From an uncultured Lentisphaerota bacterium (GTDB lineage: Bacteria > Verrucomicrobiota > Lentisphaeria > Oligosphaerales > CAITYL01): DNA of 41,619 nucleotides. Made by a program: the position numbers and the translations under genes. The stretch is from positions 1-41,619 of the forward strand of contig CAITSE010000109.1 in the NCBI GenBank assembly GCA_903894975.1. Reading direction: 5' to 3'. The notes below the pieces were generated by a model, which ran no database searches, was not told where the DNA came from, and was given only the letters and a program-made list of their open reading frames with translations. The first letter of the stretch is position 1, and every line of letters starts with the position of its first letter. Shown here piece by piece: positions 7,752-16,369 of the stretch.

Positions 7752-9107
7752 TCATTTCAGCGGCGCGCCCGGCGGGGGGCGGGCCAGGAGGATCAGGGAA
7801 AGCTCGGCCAAGGCGGTGTCATGCTGCGCTTGCGCCTCCGCTTCGGCCATGCCGAAATCCAGGAGCATGCGTTCATAATCCAGCATGGTCTGAAAATCCA
7901 CCGCACCGGTGAGATAGGCGGAGCGCGCGGCATCCAGAGCCTGGCGCGTCTTGGGCAGCAGCGTCTCACGCAGAAGGCGCAGATTCCGGCTGCTTTCCAC
8001 GACTTGAAACCGCTTGTCGGCAAAGTCGACGGCCAGGGCGATCCGGCCGGCGTCAAGCTTGGCCTGGGCCGCGTTTTTTCCGGCCCGGGCCGCGGCGATG
8101 TCCGCGGCGATCCGGTCGCGCCAGACCGGCAGGGTCATGGTCGCCTGGGGGCGCCAGAGCACAGGAATCGCCTTCAGGTCCGCCTCCGCGCCCGCGGAAA
8201 AGTCAGGGATGCCGGCCTTGCGCGCCAGAGTGATGCCGGCCTCGGCCTGACGGATTTCGGCATCCAGGCCCCGGAGCACGGGGTTGCGGGCCAGCGCCTC
8301 GGCCAGCAGTTGGCTGGACGCAACGTCCAAGGAAACGGTTGGAAACGGCGTCTTCATGACCGGCGGCGCGGGCTGGTCCGGACTGTCGCCCAGGGCGGCC
8401 TTGAACCTGGCCAGAAGAAGGTCGCGCGAATCTGCCAGATTTTCGATTTCCGCCTGCATCCGGCTCTGTTCGATCTGGGTGCGCAACACGTCCGGCAACG
8501 AACCTTGGCCGGAGGCGTTCCGGGCTTCGGCCAGTTTTTCGAGTTCGGTGAGGAGGGCTAGGGACTGGCGGTCCAGTTCCAGTTTCCGGTCGAGCAGGCG
8601 CAGGTCAAAGGCCGCGCGCTTGACCCCGAACGCCGTCTGCAGGACGGCCTGTTCAAACGCGGCGTACCGGGCGGCGGCCTCGGCGGTGGCGCCGGCGGCG
8701 GCCGCGGCAAGCTTTCCCGGTGCGGGGAAATCAAACATCAGCCCCGGCATCACCGAGGTGACGATCGACTGGATGTCCATCTGGAAGGTGAGCTTCGGGT
8801 CCGGCGGCGTCCGCATTCCCGTGATTTTTTCGACCGAGGCGAACCAGTCGTAATACGCCTCCGAGACCGCGGGATGGTTGAACAGCGCATAGCGCAGATA
8901 CTCTTCCGGCGGAGATTGTTCCGTGAGCGCAGGCAGAACGGGCTTGAGATCGCCAGGGCGGTAGGCGGCGCCCACCGCCGCCCGGTCGCGGCGGGCGGCG
9001 GCCTCCCCGGCCGGCTGGAGCGAGGCGCAGCCAGCGGCGGCAAGGGCCGCCGCCACGGCAAATGTCCGGGCCCAAACCGGCCACCAACGCTGGACGCGCT
9101 CTTTCAT
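7752..9107 (-). CDS. cusC: Outer-membrane factor lipoprotein (TolC/CusC family)
   Basis: 451 aa. The N-terminus is a lipoprotein signal with lipobox LAAAGC (Cys near residue 27). The rest is long amphipathic helices with the internal duplication typical of TolC/CusC/CzcC proteins, for example PVLRGLDAEIRQAEAGITLARKA-type and VDFQTMLDYERMLLDFGMAEAEAQ-type segments. It forms the trimeric outer-membrane channel of the tripartite metal efflux complex. The ATG overlaps the stop of the upstream YHS-like gene by 4 bp (ATGA), so translation is coupled. The adaptor gene follows after a repeat-filled spacer. Family assignment is firm; the particular metal is not readable. Confidence -1.
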   Translation of the reverse strand: MKERVQRWWPVWARTFAVAAALAAAGCASLQPAGEAAARRDRAAVGAAYRPGDLKPVLPALTEQSPPEEYLRYALFNHPAVSEAYYDWFASVEKITGMRTPPDPKLTFQMDIQSIVTSVMPGLMFDFPAPGKLAAAAAGATAEAAARYAAFEQAVLQTAFGVKRAAFDLRLLDRKLELDRQSLALLTELEKLAEARNASGQGSLPDVLRTQIEQSRMQAEIENLADSRDLLLARFKAALGDSPDQPAPPVMKTPFPTVSLDVASSQLLAEALARNPVLRGLDAEIRQAEAGITLARKAGIPDFSAGAEADLKAIPVLWRPQATMTLPVWRDRIAADIAAARAGKNAAQAKLDAGRIALAVDFADKRFQVVESSRNLRLLRETLLPKTRQALDAARSAYLTGAVDFQTMLDYERMLLDFGMAEAEAQAQHDTALAELSLILLARPPPGAPLK

Positions 9108-9442
9108 TTCTTGCCGGCTTCGGGTTTGGCAGCGGCGGCCGCCGCCGCGTTCTTGGCCGCGGCGTCATCCAGGAGCTTCAGATACTTCGCCGGATCTTTC
9201 TTGAACTCGGCGACGCACATCGGGCAGCAGAAGCGGATCTCGCGGCCGTTGTAGTCGAATTTGACGGGCGCGCCCATCTCCCCGCCCAGCTTGTCGCCGG
9301 AAACAACGCAGGTGGTCAGCGGATAAGCGTCTTTCACCACGGCGGGCTGGGCCGGCTTTTCCGCCGCACAGACATATCCGCAGCAGGTGATCACCACGGC
9401 AGCGGCAAGAGGACGAACAACTTGGAGAAAACTCGTGTTCAT
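9104..9442 (-). CDS. Small exported YHS-like metal-binding protein, first gene of the efflux operon
   Basis: About 112 aa. An N-terminal signal sequence contains two Cys (VVITCCGYVCAAE). It is followed by TTCVVSGDKLGG and REIRFCCPMCVAEFKKDPAKYL, the YHS/TRASH-like pattern (Cys near the front, CCxxC, then the FxxDPxKYL tail) found in small proteins next to Cu/Zn efflux systems. It probably binds or delivers metal in the periplasm. The C-terminus is an Ala/Lys-rich tail. Two ATGs are possible (9448 and 9442). AGGG is only two or three bases from the first and about eight from the second, so the second was chosen. The stop overlaps the outer-membrane-factor start. Confidence -1.
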   Translation of the reverse strand: MNTSFLQVVRPLAAAVVITCCGYVCAAEKPAQPAVVKDAYPLTTCVVSGDKLGGEMGAPVKFDYNGREIRFCCPMCVAEFKKDPAKYLKLLDDAAAKNAAAAAAAKPEAGKK

Positions 9443-9746
9443 CGTCATTTCCCTTTTTTGGTTGGCGGCGGCGCTTCAGGTTTTCCGGTCACAGGCACCG
9501 GCTGGTTCAACGTACATGTAGCGCAGCCTCATGTCAACGTCCGGGTTCCTTGATTTTGTAACGGCAGGCGCCGGCGGACAAAGGCGGTTGAGCGGCTATA
9601 TTGACAGTTCCCATCCCCGCCAGACCTGCGGTTGTCCGTTTTTGCGGGCGGCGGTGTGGCGTCCCCACGGCAAGCGCCGGCACTCCGGCATGGCAGCCCA
9701 CTCCACGAGTGGATGCCGCCGTTTACCTGTTGAATGAAAGACCCCG
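9443..9746. other. Divergent spacer between the efflux operon and the helicase
   Basis: About 300 bp between two divergent starts. It must hold the promoters for both, but I could not identify convincing -35/-10 pairs. GC content stays high; I see no gene and no repeat family here. Confidence -1.
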
Positions 9747-11417
9747 ATGCCAAATTTCGACTCGTTTGGACTGGCCCCGTCACTGCTGCAAGCCATTGCG
9801 GACCTGAACTTTGAGAAGCCTACCCCCGTGCAGCGGAAGGTATTGCCGATGATCTTGGGCGGCTCGCGGGACCTGGTGGCCCTGGCCCAGACCGGCACCG
9901 GCAAGACCGCAGCCTACGGCCTGCCGCTGGTGCAGATGACCGATCAGGCCAATCCCGCCATCCAGGCGGTGATTCTCTGCCCCACCCGCGAACTGTGCAT
10001 GCAGATCACCAAAGATCTGGCCGGGTTTGCCAAGCACACGCCCGGGGTCCGGATTGTCGCGGTCTACGGCGGCGCCCCGGTTCGGGAACAGGTCTGGGCC
10101 TTGCAGCGCGGCGCGCACATCGTGGTGGCAACCCCAGGGCGCATGAACGACCTGCTGCGGCATCGGAACGCCGACCTGAGCCAGGTTCAGCGGGTGGTGC
10201 TGGATGAGGCTGACGAAATGCTGAACATGGGATTCCAGGAAGAACTGGAAGCCATCCTTAGCAACGTTCCGGAAGACGTCCGGAAACTGCTGTTTTCCGC
10301 CACGATGTCGAAGGCGGTAGCGGCCATTGCCGGCAAGTACATGCGCAACCCGGAAGAGGTGGTGGTCGGCCAGCGCAACGCCGGCTCGGAAAACGTCAGC
10401 CATGAATGCTATAAGGTCCACGCCAAGGACCGCTATCCGGCCCTGAAACGGATTCTCGACTTCCACCGGAACGTCTATGGAATTGTGTTCTGCCGCACGC
10501 GGGCGGAAACCCAGGAGGTGGCCGCGAACCTGATGCGGGACGGCTACAACGCCGACGCCCTGCACGGGGAGATGATGCAGGAACAACGCGATGCCGTGAT
10601 GAAAAAATTCCGCGCCCGTGAACTGCAACTGCTGGTCGCCACCGATGTGGCGGCGCGCGGGCTGGACGTCACCCACCTGACCCATGTGATCAACTACAAT
10701 CTGCCGGATGAACCCGAGGGGTATACCCACCGCAGCGGCCGGACCGGCCGGGCGGGCAAGGCCGGAACCTCCATCGTCATCGTCAATATGCGTGAAGAAT
10801 TCAAGCTCCGCACCATTGAGCAGATCATCAAAAAGACCTTCATCCACAAGACCGTGCCGACGTTGCGTAACGTCTGCGAGTCCCAGATTCTGGGGCTGGT
10901 GGAACGGCTCAAGGGACTCGACACGGCGCACCCCATGCTCGACAGCATGCTGCCGGTAGTGACCGCGGCCCTGGCGGAGATGACGCCGGATGAAGTCTTG
11001 AAACGCTTTGTTCTGCTGGAATGCAAGCGGTTCTGGGATGAAGACAAAGGGCTCTCGGAGGTGACTCAGGGGGACCGGCATCAAGCCTTTGAACCGGGCG
11101 CCCGGCGCGGGAACCCCGGGGACATGGTCACGATGGAGATCAATCTCGGCCGCCGAAACCGTCTGACCCCGGCAGCCCTGATCACCCTGATCAACCGTGC
11201 CACCCGCGGCCCCATGGTACGCCTCGGCAAGATCCGGATCCAGGAGCAAATCAGTTCGTTCGAGGCTCCCTTGGAGGCCGCGACAGACTTGGAAGCCTCC
11301 CTGACCCGGGGGACGTTCGACGGGCGCAAAATCGGCGTCCGGATCGCACCCGGGGACACGATCACCGCCCCCCATCCTCATGCGCACTCCCGATCCAAGG
11401 GCGGCGGCCACTCTTAG
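9747..11417 (+). CDS. deaD: DEAD-box ATP-dependent RNA helicase with DbpA-type RNA-binding domain (DeaD/CsdA-like)
   Basis: 556 aa. The Q motif (FEKPTPVQ, ~22-29), Walker A AQTGTGKT (~47-54), PTREL (~80-84), TPGR (~129-132), DEAD (153-156), SAT (184-186), the second RecA domain with ARGLDV and HRSGRTGRAGKAG are all present. The C-terminal ~90 residues (VTMEINLGRRNRLTPAAL through the FDGRKIGVRIA segment) match the DbpA RNA-binding domain shared by DbpA, CsdA and relatives. These enzymes unwind rRNA or mRNA during ribosome assembly and cold adaptation. Length is slightly shorter than E. coli DeaD. It is monocistronic, with a repeat-bearing spacer following. Helicase assignment is certain; DeaD versus DbpA subtype is less so. 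Confidence -1.
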   Translation: MPNFDSFGLAPSLLQAIADLNFEKPTPVQRKVLPMILGGSRDLVALAQTGTGKTAAYGLPLVQMTDQANPAIQAVILCPTRELCMQITKDLAGFAKHTPGVRIVAVYGGAPVREQVWALQRGAHIVVATPGRMNDLLRHRNADLSQVQRVVLDEADEMLNMGFQEELEAILSNVPEDVRKLLFSATMSKAVAAIAGKYMRNPEEVVVGQRNAGSENVSHECYKVHAKDRYPALKRILDFHRNVYGIVFCRTRAETQEVAANLMRDGYNADALHGEMMQEQRDAVMKKFRARELQLLVATDVAARGLDVTHLTHVINYNLPDEPEGYTHRSGRTGRAGKAGTSIVIVNMREEFKLRTIEQIIKKTFIHKTVPTLRNVCESQILGLVERLKGLDTAHPMLDSMLPVVTAALAEMTPDEVLKRFVLLECKRFWDEDKGLSEVTQGDRHQAFEPGARRGNPGDMVTMEINLGRRNRLTPAALITLINRATRGPMVRLGKIRIQEQISSFEAPLEAATDLEASLTRGTFDGRKIGVRIAPGDTITAPHPHAHSRSKGGGHS

Positions 11418-11544
11418 CCTGGATTATTCAAGAAACTCCCGTTTCACTCCAAGTTTCAGGCGGTTATGCCCGTCCGAACCGCGAAGGTGAATGAGCGAGC
11501 CAATTCTCATGAAATCCGCTTGCAAAACTCCATTCTGACCGCAA

Positions 11545-11660
11545 AGGGTTCAGGGTTCAGGGTTCAGGGTTCAGGACTGACGAAGACTCATCCCCTGTAA
11601 CGAGATGGGGGTTGCACGTTCCTCTCTTCTGCTTCCTGACGGCCTGAACCCTGAACCCTA
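11545..11660. repeat. GGGTTCA tandem repeat and its inverted counterpart
   Basis: In the 350-bp spacer before the GT4 gene, about four tandem GGGTTCA heptamers (11545-11575) face an inverted pair, CCTGAACCCTGAACCCTA (11643-11660), across a ~67-base loop. Apart from this, 11418-11767 holds no gene. An upstream in-frame extension of the GT4 ORF to 11663 crosses the end of this spacer and was not accepted. Confidence -1.
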
Positions 11661-11767
11661 CGTTGGGGAACTTCTGTAAGATCCTTGATGAATCATCCGG
11701 GCTAAGAAATCTCCTAATCCGGAAAAAACCGCTTCAGGCGCGGCCTGATTTTACGGTATGTTATACC

Positions 11768-12931
11768 ATGCGCATCGCCCACGTCATCACCCGCATGATT
11801 ATCGGCGGGGCTCAGGAGAATACGCTCCTGACTGTCCGCGGGCACTTGGAGCACGGGCACGACGCCGTGCTGATCACCGGCCCGACGGATGGACCGGAAG
11901 GCAAGCTGCTCCAGACCCGGCCCGTGCCCGGCCTGCAGGTGGTTGAAATCCCGCGGCTGTGCCGGGCACTGCATCCGCTCCATGACCTTCTCGCGTACCG
12001 GCACCTGGTGCGGGTGTTCCGCGCGGGACGGTTCGAGGTCGTCCACACCCACTCCTCCAAGGCCGGCATCCTCGGCCGGTTCGCGGCGCGCCGGGCCGGA
12101 GTGCCACTGGTGGTCCATACCGTCCACGGCCAGGCGTTCCATCCCTATCAGGGCGGCCTGGCCAACCGGATTTACATCGCCGCGGAACAACTGGCCGCGC
12201 GCCGGTGCGACCGGATCTATGCCGTGGCCCAGGCCATGATCGACCAATGTGTCGCCGCCGGCGTGGCGCCCGCAGCGAAATACCAGGTCGTCTACAGCGG
12301 CATGGAATTAGAACCGTTTCTGAACGGAACGCGCGATCCGGATCTGCGCCGGCGACTGGGCATTCCCACCGGCGCCTTGGTCATAGGCAAAATTGCCCGC
12401 CTGTTTGAACTCAAGGGACACGACACCCTGATTGCGGCCGCCTCGAAAATCGTCAAGGCCTGCCCGGAAGTGCGTTTTCTCCTGGTCGGAGACGGATTGC
12501 TGCGGCCGGCGCTGGAAGCGGAAATCCGGCGGCGCGGCCTGGAATCCTTCTTCATTTTTACCGGGCTGGTGCCGCCGGCGGACATCCCGATGTACGTCCA
12601 CCAGATGGACATTCTCGCCCATTTTTCCCTGCGTGAAGGACTGCCCCGGAGCGTGGTCCAGGGACTGGCCGCGGGGCTGCCGGCCGTCGCCCATCCGCTG
12701 GACGGCACGCCGGAAGTGGTGGCGGACGGAAAAACCGGGATACTCTGCTCGCCGCAGGATCCCGCCGCCGTCGCCGCCGCCTTGATCCGCCTCCTGCACG
12801 ATCCCGGCCTGCGGGCCCGCCTCGGAAACGCCGGACGCGAGCGGGTCCGCCACGACTTTGACTGGCGTCGCATGGTCGAAGTTCTGGAGACAGATTACGC
12901 CCGGCACTTGACCAATACGCCGCACGGCTGA
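11768..12931 (+). CDS. Glycosyltransferase family 4 (GT-B fold)
   Basis: 387 aa. The N-terminus MRIAHVITRMIIGGAQENTL is the classic GT4 start (GGAQ/GGAE near residue 13), which decides the start codon even though no Shine-Dalgarno is visible. The acceptor domain includes VVHTHSSKAGILGRFAA. The donor-binding domain includes GKIARLFELKGHDTLI, FLLVGDG and REGLPRSVVQGLAAGLP, the E-x7-E region in which the second acid is Gln. GT4 enzymes transfer a sugar from a nucleotide donor to an envelope glycan or lipid; acceptor and sugar are not predictable. It stands alone, so a polysaccharide cluster is not indicated. A TATGTTATACC stretch directly before the ATG might be a -10 of a near-leaderless transcript (speculative). 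Confidence -1.
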   Translation: MRIAHVITRMIIGGAQENTLLTVRGHLEHGHDAVLITGPTDGPEGKLLQTRPVPGLQVVEIPRLCRALHPLHDLLAYRHLVRVFRAGRFEVVHTHSSKAGILGRFAARRAGVPLVVHTVHGQAFHPYQGGLANRIYIAAEQLAARRCDRIYAVAQAMIDQCVAAGVAPAAKYQVVYSGMELEPFLNGTRDPDLRRRLGIPTGALVIGKIARLFELKGHDTLIAAASKIVKACPEVRFLLVGDGLLRPALEAEIRRRGLESFFIFTGLVPPADIPMYVHQMDILAHFSLREGLPRSVVQGLAAGLPAVAHPLDGTPEVVADGKTGILCSPQDPAAVAAALIRLLHDPGLRARLGNAGRERVRHDFDWRRMVEVLETDYARHLTNTPHG

Positions 12932-13000
12932 TATTTTACCTGTTGTCCACCCGAGGTGTCCGCCGCGGCGATCACCCAGCAGCCTCCGGGAAATTTAGAA

Positions 13001-13029
13001 TTAACTGCTTCTCCCCATCGTTCTATTAG
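13001..13029 (+). promoter_or_regulatory. Possible sigma-70 promoter for the coiled-coil protein gene
   Basis: TTAACT (13001-13006) and TATTAG (13024-13029) are separated by exactly 17 bases in a locally AT-richer stretch. Each box matches four of six consensus bases. Start of transcription would be near 13036, with the ATG at 13070. Confidence -1.
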
Positions 13030-13069
13030 TATTACAGGTACGATTCCCCAAACCCAGAGGATTCCACAC

Positions 13070-13603
13070 ATGAAAACCCGAATACTCATGCTGCTCGCCG
13101 CCGTCGGCGTCGCCTTCTCCCTGGCCACACACGCCGCCGCCCCGGCCGCCAAAGGCCCTACCCCCGAGGAACTGGACAAGGCCAAGACCCTTTATCCCGC
13201 CCTGATCAAGCTCCGCGATGAAGCGATCAAGCTCCAAACCGAGTTAGATGACGCCAAGGCCAAGGCCAAAGACGTCAAAGATTCGGATAAGAAAGCCGCC
13301 CCGTTTAACAAGAAGTTAGACGCCATGCGCGCCACCTGGAAAGACGAAGTCGACCGGCTTACCAAAAAAGGCAACAACGAACTGGAAAAGCTGCGCAAGG
13401 AATATGAAACCGCCGGCCTGCGCCTGAACGAAGCCACCGGCAAGGGCGCCGATACCACCTCCCTCATGGCCAACGCCACGGCCATCAACGACAAGATTAC
13501 GGTCCTCCAGAAAGACTTGGGCCTGACCACCAAGATCCGCCCCCCCCAACTTGACGAGGTGAAGAAAACCGACGTCAAGAAGGACGACAAGAAAAAGAAG
13601 TAA
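13070..13603 (+). CDS. Small exported lysine-rich coiled-coil protein, function unknown
   Basis: 177 aa from MKTRILM; AGAGG lies about ten bases upstream. The first ~23 residues are a signal peptide ending in ATHAAA. The mature part is highly charged and helical (ELDKAKTLYPALIKLRDEAIK-like heptads), with many Lys, Glu, Asp and Ala and almost no Cys or aromatic residues, and a tail of DVKKDDKKKK. It is expected to be a periplasmic coiled-coil or elongated protein. I do not recognise a named family. It has its own candidate promoter and is followed by a hairpin terminator, so it is probably monocistronic. Confidence -1.
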   Translation: MKTRILMLLAAVGVAFSLATHAAAPAAKGPTPEELDKAKTLYPALIKLRDEAIKLQTELDDAKAKAKDVKDSDKKAAPFNKKLDAMRATWKDEVDRLTKKGNNELEKLRKEYETAGLRLNEATGKGADTTSLMANATAINDKITVLQKDLGLTTKIRPPQLDEVKKTDVKKDDKKKK

Positions 13604-13614
13604 TCCTGCCAAAT

Positions 13615-13636
13615 ACCGGACTCAACCCGGTTTTTT
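13615..13636 (+). terminator. Rho-independent terminator
   Basis: ACCGG (13615-13619) and CCGGT (13627-13631) form a 5-bp stem around a 7-base loop, followed by a run of T to 13636. It begins 12 bases after the stop of the coiled-coil gene. The stem is short, so strength is moderate. Confidence -1.
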
Positions 13637-13699
13637 CCCATGGGCGGCCGTGTGGCCGCCCTTTGATTTTGACCCAGCCCCGACCAAGGATACTCCGCC

Positions 13700-14407
13700 A
13701 TGACCTGCCAGGAACTGCGTGAAAGCGTGTGTCGCGCCAACCTGGAACTGGTGCGCCGGGGGCTGGTCATCGGCACCTGGGGCAATGCCAGCGGTATCGA
13801 CCGCGCCGCCGGCGTGGTCGCCATCAAGCCCAGCGGCGTCGGTTATGCGGAACTGACGCCCGAGAAAATCGTGCTGCTGGATCTGGACGGCAAAGTGCTC
13901 GAGGGCACCCTGCGCCCCTCCTCCGACACGCCGACCCACCTCGCCCTGTACCGGGCCTGGAACGAACTGGGCGGCGTCGTCCACACCCATAGCGTGTACG
14001 CCACCATTTTTGCCCAGGCCAGCCGCTCCATCCCCTGCTTCGGCACCACCCATGCCGACCATTTCCACGGCACCATCCCGGTGACCCGCTCCCTCACGCC
14101 CGAAGAAACGGCCGGCGAGTATGAAGCCAATACCGGGAAGGTGATCGTCGAGGCCTTCTCCGGCGAGGAAGGGCGCCATCCCGACCCCATCTCCATGCCC
14201 GCCACGCTGGTGGCCCACCACGGCCCTTTCACCTGGGGACGGGATGCCCACGACGCGGTGGAAAACAGCGCCGTCCTGGAAATCGTCGCCCAGATGGCTT
14301 TCGGCAGCATCCAGATCGCCCCCGGCCTTCAGCCCCTGCATGAATTTCTGCTGGACAAACATTACCTGCGCAAACATGGCTCCAATTCCTATTACGGACA
14401 GAAATGA
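13700..14407 (+). CDS. araD: L-ribulose-5-phosphate 4-epimerase (class II aldolase family)
   Basis: 235 aa, close to the 231 aa of E. coli AraD. Visible motifs: GNASG (~28-32), IKPSGV (~42-47), SSDTPTHLALY (~74-84), the zinc-ligand pair HTH (His95 and His97), THADHFHG with Asp120, AHHGPF, and the C-terminal HYLRKHG...YYGQ tail that separates AraD epimerases from fuculose aldolases. It interconverts L-ribulose-5-P and D-xylulose-5-P, feeding pentoses to the pentose phosphate pathway. AAGGA lies upstream of the ATG. No araA or araB is next to it; L-ribulose-5-P from other routes (for example ascorbate or xylulose pathways) is possible. The TGA overlaps an ATG that starts a short proline-rich frame leading into ksgA. 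Confidence -1.
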   Translation: MTCQELRESVCRANLELVRRGLVIGTWGNASGIDRAAGVVAIKPSGVGYAELTPEKIVLLDLDGKVLEGTLRPSSDTPTHLALYRAWNELGGVVHTHSVYATIFAQASRSIPCFGTTHADHFHGTIPVTRSLTPEETAGEYEANTGKVIVEAFSGEEGRHPDPISMPATLVAHHGPFTWGRDAHDAVENSAVLEIVAQMAFGSIQIAPGLQPLHEFLLDKHYLRKHGSNSYYGQK

Positions 14408-14523
14408 CCACCGACCCGGACATGCCCGCCGCCGCCACCCCTGATGCCGCCCCCCCCCCCCCCTCCCCGCGGCGCCGGACGGCGCAGAGCCCGCCGCCGG
14501 CCCGCCGCCACCGCACCGCATGA
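14404..14523 (+). other. 39-codon proline-rich frame with a 14-C tract linking araD to ksgA
   Basis: The ATG at 14404 overlaps the araD stop (ATGA), and the frame ends with a TGA that overlaps the ksgA ATG at 14520 (again ATGA). It contains a run of 14 C (14450-14463). In the frame of ksgA, the bases after the tract also read as open, coding-like sequence (LPAAPDGAEPAAG). Gaining one C or losing two would therefore fuse a proline-rich leader of about 39 residues to KsgA. It could be a phase-variable leader, a coupling ORF, or a length error at the homopolymer. Confidence -1.
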
Positions 14524-15353
14524 ACCGGCAGGAACTCCTCGCCCTGCTTGAACGGTTCGGGATCCACCCCAGTCGTAAGCTCGGCCAGAATTTCCTGGCC
14601 GACACCAACCTGCTCAACTGGATGGTGCGCACCGCGGCGCCCCAGGCCGGCGAAACCGTGATCGAAATCGGCCCCGGCACCGGCGTCCTCACCGCCCAGC
14701 TCCTGGACGCCGGCACCAACGTTATCGCCGTGGAACTGGACCGGCGCCTGGCCGAACACCTCCACAACGCCTTCGACGGCCGGGAAAATTTCCGCCTCGT
14801 GGAAGGCGACGCCTGCCGGGTGGACTTCGCGGCAATCAGCGGCACGACGCCCTGGCGCTGCATCGCCAACCTCCCCTACAGCATCAGCAGCGTCGTCATC
14901 GCCCGCTTCCTGGAACTGGCCAATCCGCCCCGGGAACTTTTCGTTCTCCTGCAATGGGAAATGGCGGCACGGATGCGGGCCGCGCCCGGCACCAAGGACT
15001 ACGGCAGCCTGAGCGTACTCGTCCAACTCTTTTACGACGTGCGCATCCTGCGCCGGGTCGCGCCGCAGGTTTTCCTGCCGCCGCCCGAGGTCGATTCGGC
15101 CTATGTCCAGTTCAAGCGCCGGGACACCGCGCCCACGGCGGCGGAGTTCACCCGCATCCGCGAGATTGTCCGGCTCGGTTTCAGCCAGCGCCGGAAACAG
15201 CTCCGCAAAATGCTGTCCGCCCGCTTCCCCGTCGCGGCCGTCTGCGCCGTCCTGACCGGGTTCGGCCTGCCGGAAGACGTCCGGGCCGAAGTCCTCACCC
15301 CCGCCCAGTTCCGCCGCTTGGCGGAATTCTTGAACCCGCCGCCGGCGGCTTGA
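14520..15353 (+). CDS. rsmA: 16S rRNA (adenine1518/1519-N6,N6) dimethyltransferase RsmA (KsgA)
   Basis: 277 aa, normal for the family. The start MNRQELL...GIHPSRKLGQNFL matches the KsgA N-terminus (KxLGQNFL). AdoMet motif I is EIGPGTGVLT (49-58), the acidic VELD follows, and motif IV is NLPY (117-120) followed by SISS. The C-terminal helical domain includes RLGFSQRRKQLRKML, typical of KsgA. It dimethylates two adjacent adenines in helix 45 of 16S rRNA late in 30S assembly. There is no Shine-Dalgarno in front of 14520; translation could depend on coupling through the short upstream frame. The gene converges on the mutarotase gene with a 49-bp gap and no obvious terminator. Confidence -1.
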   Translation: MNRQELLALLERFGIHPSRKLGQNFLADTNLLNWMVRTAAPQAGETVIEIGPGTGVLTAQLLDAGTNVIAVELDRRLAEHLHNAFDGRENFRLVEGDACRVDFAAISGTTPWRCIANLPYSISSVVIARFLELANPPRELFVLLQWEMAARMRAAPGTKDYGSLSVLVQLFYDVRILRRVAPQVFLPPPEVDSAYVQFKRRDTAPTAAEFTRIREIVRLGFSQRRKQLRKMLSARFPVAAVCAVLTGFGLPEDVRAEVLTPAQFRRLAEFLNPPPAA

Positions 15354-15402
15354 GTCTCTAACAGGACTCTATTCTGCCACAAAAGATCGGGCGGATATCG
15401 GC

Positions 15403-16278
15403 CTACACCGCCGCGCCGGCCGTATAAGTCGTCAGGCCAGCCCATTCCTCGCCCGGCGCCAGAATCCGGCCGGGAACGACGGCGCCGGTCTCGACGCAAA
15501 CCATGTTCCGGTATTCGTCGTCGCCGAAATCTTCCATGGCCCGGGCCTTGTCGATCCAGGGATTCCAGACCACGGCGTCGGGCAGGTGCTGGGTGCGAAT
15601 GCGGACGGCTTCGCCGCCGGCTGCGCCGAGGATCCGCAGCTCATCCGGGGTTTGCAGATAGATCCGGTCGGTTTCCCGGTCAAACGGGATCTCCGGCCGG
15701 GTTTCCGTTTCTCGAACCCGGCCGCGCAGGGAATCCAGGTACTCGCAGCCGTCCAGCCCCACCACCCGGGTTGCGGCAATGTCGTCCACGGCGAAATACG
15801 TGTGCAGCGCAACCTGGAAGGGCAGCGGCGCGACGCCGGTGTTGGTGACGCGCAGGCCAAGACGGATACCGGCCGCGTCAAGATGCACGGCCAATTCCAA
15901 GTCAAAGGCGTGCGGCCAGGCCGCCGGGGCTGCCACCGCCGTGGACGCACAGCCGAAAACCGCCCAGACGGCGTCGTCCGGCTGCACACCCTGCCGCCGC
16001 AGTTCCCAGATGCGGGTGCGGGCCAAACCGTGCTTCGGCAACGGCCCGTCGCCAAACTGGGGAAAGATCACCGGCACGCCGCCGCGGATTGGCTGACCCG
16101 CCGCGAAACAGGAACGGCGACTGAGGAACAGCCGCTCCCGCCCGTCCGCCGTGCACCAGGAGGTCAGATGCCCGCCCAGCAGGTACACCGTGGCGACTGC
16201 GCCCGACGGATGGCACATCACCGCCATCTCCAACCCGTGGGAATCCTTCTCCAAAACCACCGACGAAGCCGTGCTCAT
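15403..16278 (-). CDS. D-hexose-6-phosphate mutarotase (YeaD-like, galactose mutarotase fold)
   Basis: 291 aa starting MSTASSVVLEKDSHGLEM, with GAGG eight bases upstream of the ATG at 16278; a longer frame to 16422 reads through spacer and was rejected. Family motifs: YLLGGHLTSW, LFLSRRS, IRGGVPVIFPQFGDG, HGLARTR, the His of LHTYFAV, VVWNPWIDKA and the C-terminal NMVCVETG, in which the Glu is the expected catalytic base. It interconverts the alpha and beta anomers of glucose-6-phosphate and related hexose phosphates. It lies 91 bp after the P-type ATPase gene on the same strand; a link between the two is not obvious. Confidence -1.
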   Translation of the reverse strand: MSTASSVVLEKDSHGLEMAVMCHPSGAVATVYLLGGHLTSWCTADGRERLFLSRRSCFAAGQPIRGGVPVIFPQFGDGPLPKHGLARTRIWELRRQGVQPDDAVWAVFGCASTAVAAPAAWPHAFDLELAVHLDAAGIRLGLRVTNTGVAPLPFQVALHTYFAVDDIAATRVVGLDGCEYLDSLRGRVRETETRPEIPFDRETDRIYLQTPDELRILGAAGGEAVRIRTQHLPDAVVWNPWIDKARAMEDFGDDEYRNMVCVETGAVVPGRILAPGEEWAGLTTYTAGAAV

Positions 16279-16369
16279 GATAAAACCTCGTGCAAGATCA
16301 CGCTGGAATATGGCATTCCCTGATGGCGATGAGCCCTCGACTCCCTCGCCGACCACAAGACCACACTCT

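Noticed and set aside
9780-11411. 543-aa minus-strand ORF opposite the helicase
   Set aside because: Antisense shadow of a clear DEAD-box gene with no recognisable domain.
13622-14869. 415-aa minus-strand ORF across araD and ksgA
   Set aside because: Spans two well-supported plus-strand genes and their gap; low-complexity translation.
16279-16369. Possible tRNA-Ser-like stretch between the ATPase and mutarotase genes
   Set aside because: A GGCGA...TCGCC pairing is visible, but no cloverleaf, anticodon arm or T-loop can be drawn.
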